Shown: piece after piece, positions 5,504-5,608 of the stretch
Numbering within the stretch: position 1 is the first letter of the stretch
Layout of the letters: each line of letters opens with the position of its first letter
Source: Chitinivibrionales bacterium
GTDB lineage: Bacteria; Fibrobacterota; Chitinivibrionia; Chitinivibrionales; JANQEN01
NCBI GenBank assembly: GCA_030593665.1
Contig: JAUVGS010000166.1
Location: 1 to 5,608 of the forward strand
DNA length: 5,608 bases
Direction of reading: 5' to 3'
Notes under the pieces: model-generated
Database searches by the model: none
What the model was told of the DNA's origin: nothing
What the model saw: the letters and a program-made list of their open reading frames with translations, nothing else
Position numbers and translations under genes: made by a program

Positions 5504-5608
5504 ACCCGCAAGTAAGTTCCTTATCAGATTCCTTTCTAACCGAAGAAAGCATTCGGAATAAAGTATTGTAACAAATAAATTTGTAACCAATACCTAAAAA
5601 ACAAGAAA
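5491..5608 (+). repeat. Right arm of inverted repeat (49-bp core 5491-5539), interrupted and running to the window edge
   Basis: The core at 5491-5539 matches the complement of 4372-4420 at 48 of 49 positions; the one difference is C at 5531 for T. It begins with the palindrome GCGGGATAAACCCGC (5495-5509). After a 58-base interruption the match resumes as CTAAAAAACAAGAAA (5594-5608) and then reaches the end of the window, so its full length cannot be seen. The two cores lie 1070 bases apart in opposite orientation, enclosing the 250-residue gene and the recombinase remnant. Confidence 0.92.
5540..5597. other. 58-bp segment present in only one repeat arm
   Basis: Compared with the left arm, the right arm carries 58 extra bases between two CTAA tetranucleotides (5536-5539 and 5594-5597). 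The segment holds a CCGAA-7-TTCGG hairpin (5540-5556). It also holds an AT-rich imperfect palindrome, TATTG...ACAAAT-AA-ATTTGT...CAATA (about 5564-5592). Either a tiny element inserted here with a 4-bp target duplication, or the left arm lost the segment by recombination between CTAA repeats. The sequence alone does not decide which. Confidence 0.6.

Noticed and set aside
4372..5539. The inverted repeats as terminal repeats of a simple insertion sequence.
   Set aside because: The enclosed 250-residue protein shows no transposase motif, no target duplication is visible outside the arms, and homology continues beyond the 49-bp cores. A non-autonomous unit remains possible, so it is listed as a repeat and not as an insertion sequence.

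Overview
The window suggests an anaerobic bacterium of moderate GC content. The two left genes encode an oxygen-sensitive type of iron-sulfur ATPase/dehydratase system known from strict and facultative anaerobes. The phylum cannot be read from the sequence. The left 4 kb looks like ordinary genome. The right 1.6 kb is visibly more AT-rich, full of repeats, and looks like accessory DNA.

Left (1-3947): two plus-strand genes 2 bases apart form one transcription unit. The first (1-2511, probably cut off by the window edge) joins an HgdC/BadF-type ATP-dependent activase domain to a DUF2229 domain. The second (2514-3947) is a stand-alone HgdB-like protein with conserved cysteines. In related proteins I know, these modules are often fused in one very long chain, commonly with a further ATPase domain in front. 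The inferred job is ATP-driven single-electron transfer from the activase cluster to the cluster of the HgdB-like partner. The substrate of this branch is not known to me.

Middle (3948-4320): a 33-bp imperfect tandem repeat separates the operon from a convergent, well-spaced small minus-strand ORF of 52 codons (3979-4137). A degenerate array of 20-22-bp units (4187-4269) follows, then a Rho-independent terminator (4282-4319) that fits transcripts from the right.

Right (4361-5608): an unrecognised, helical, cysteine-free 250-residue protein is encoded on the minus strand (4418-5170). Its stop codon lies inside a 49-bp repeat (4372-4420) that recurs inverted at 5491-5539 with one mismatch. Between the gene and the second arm lie a palindrome-rich intergenic region and a short open stretch (5348-5503). 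The latter reads like the middle of a tyrosine recombinase catalytic domain and breaks off at the repeat. The right arm carries a 58-bp segment absent from the left arm, between two CTAA tetranucleotides. The block reads as a remodelled mobile segment carrying an orphan gene and integrase debris beside a conserved metabolic operon. I see no intact transposase, CRISPR array, tRNA or rRNA.
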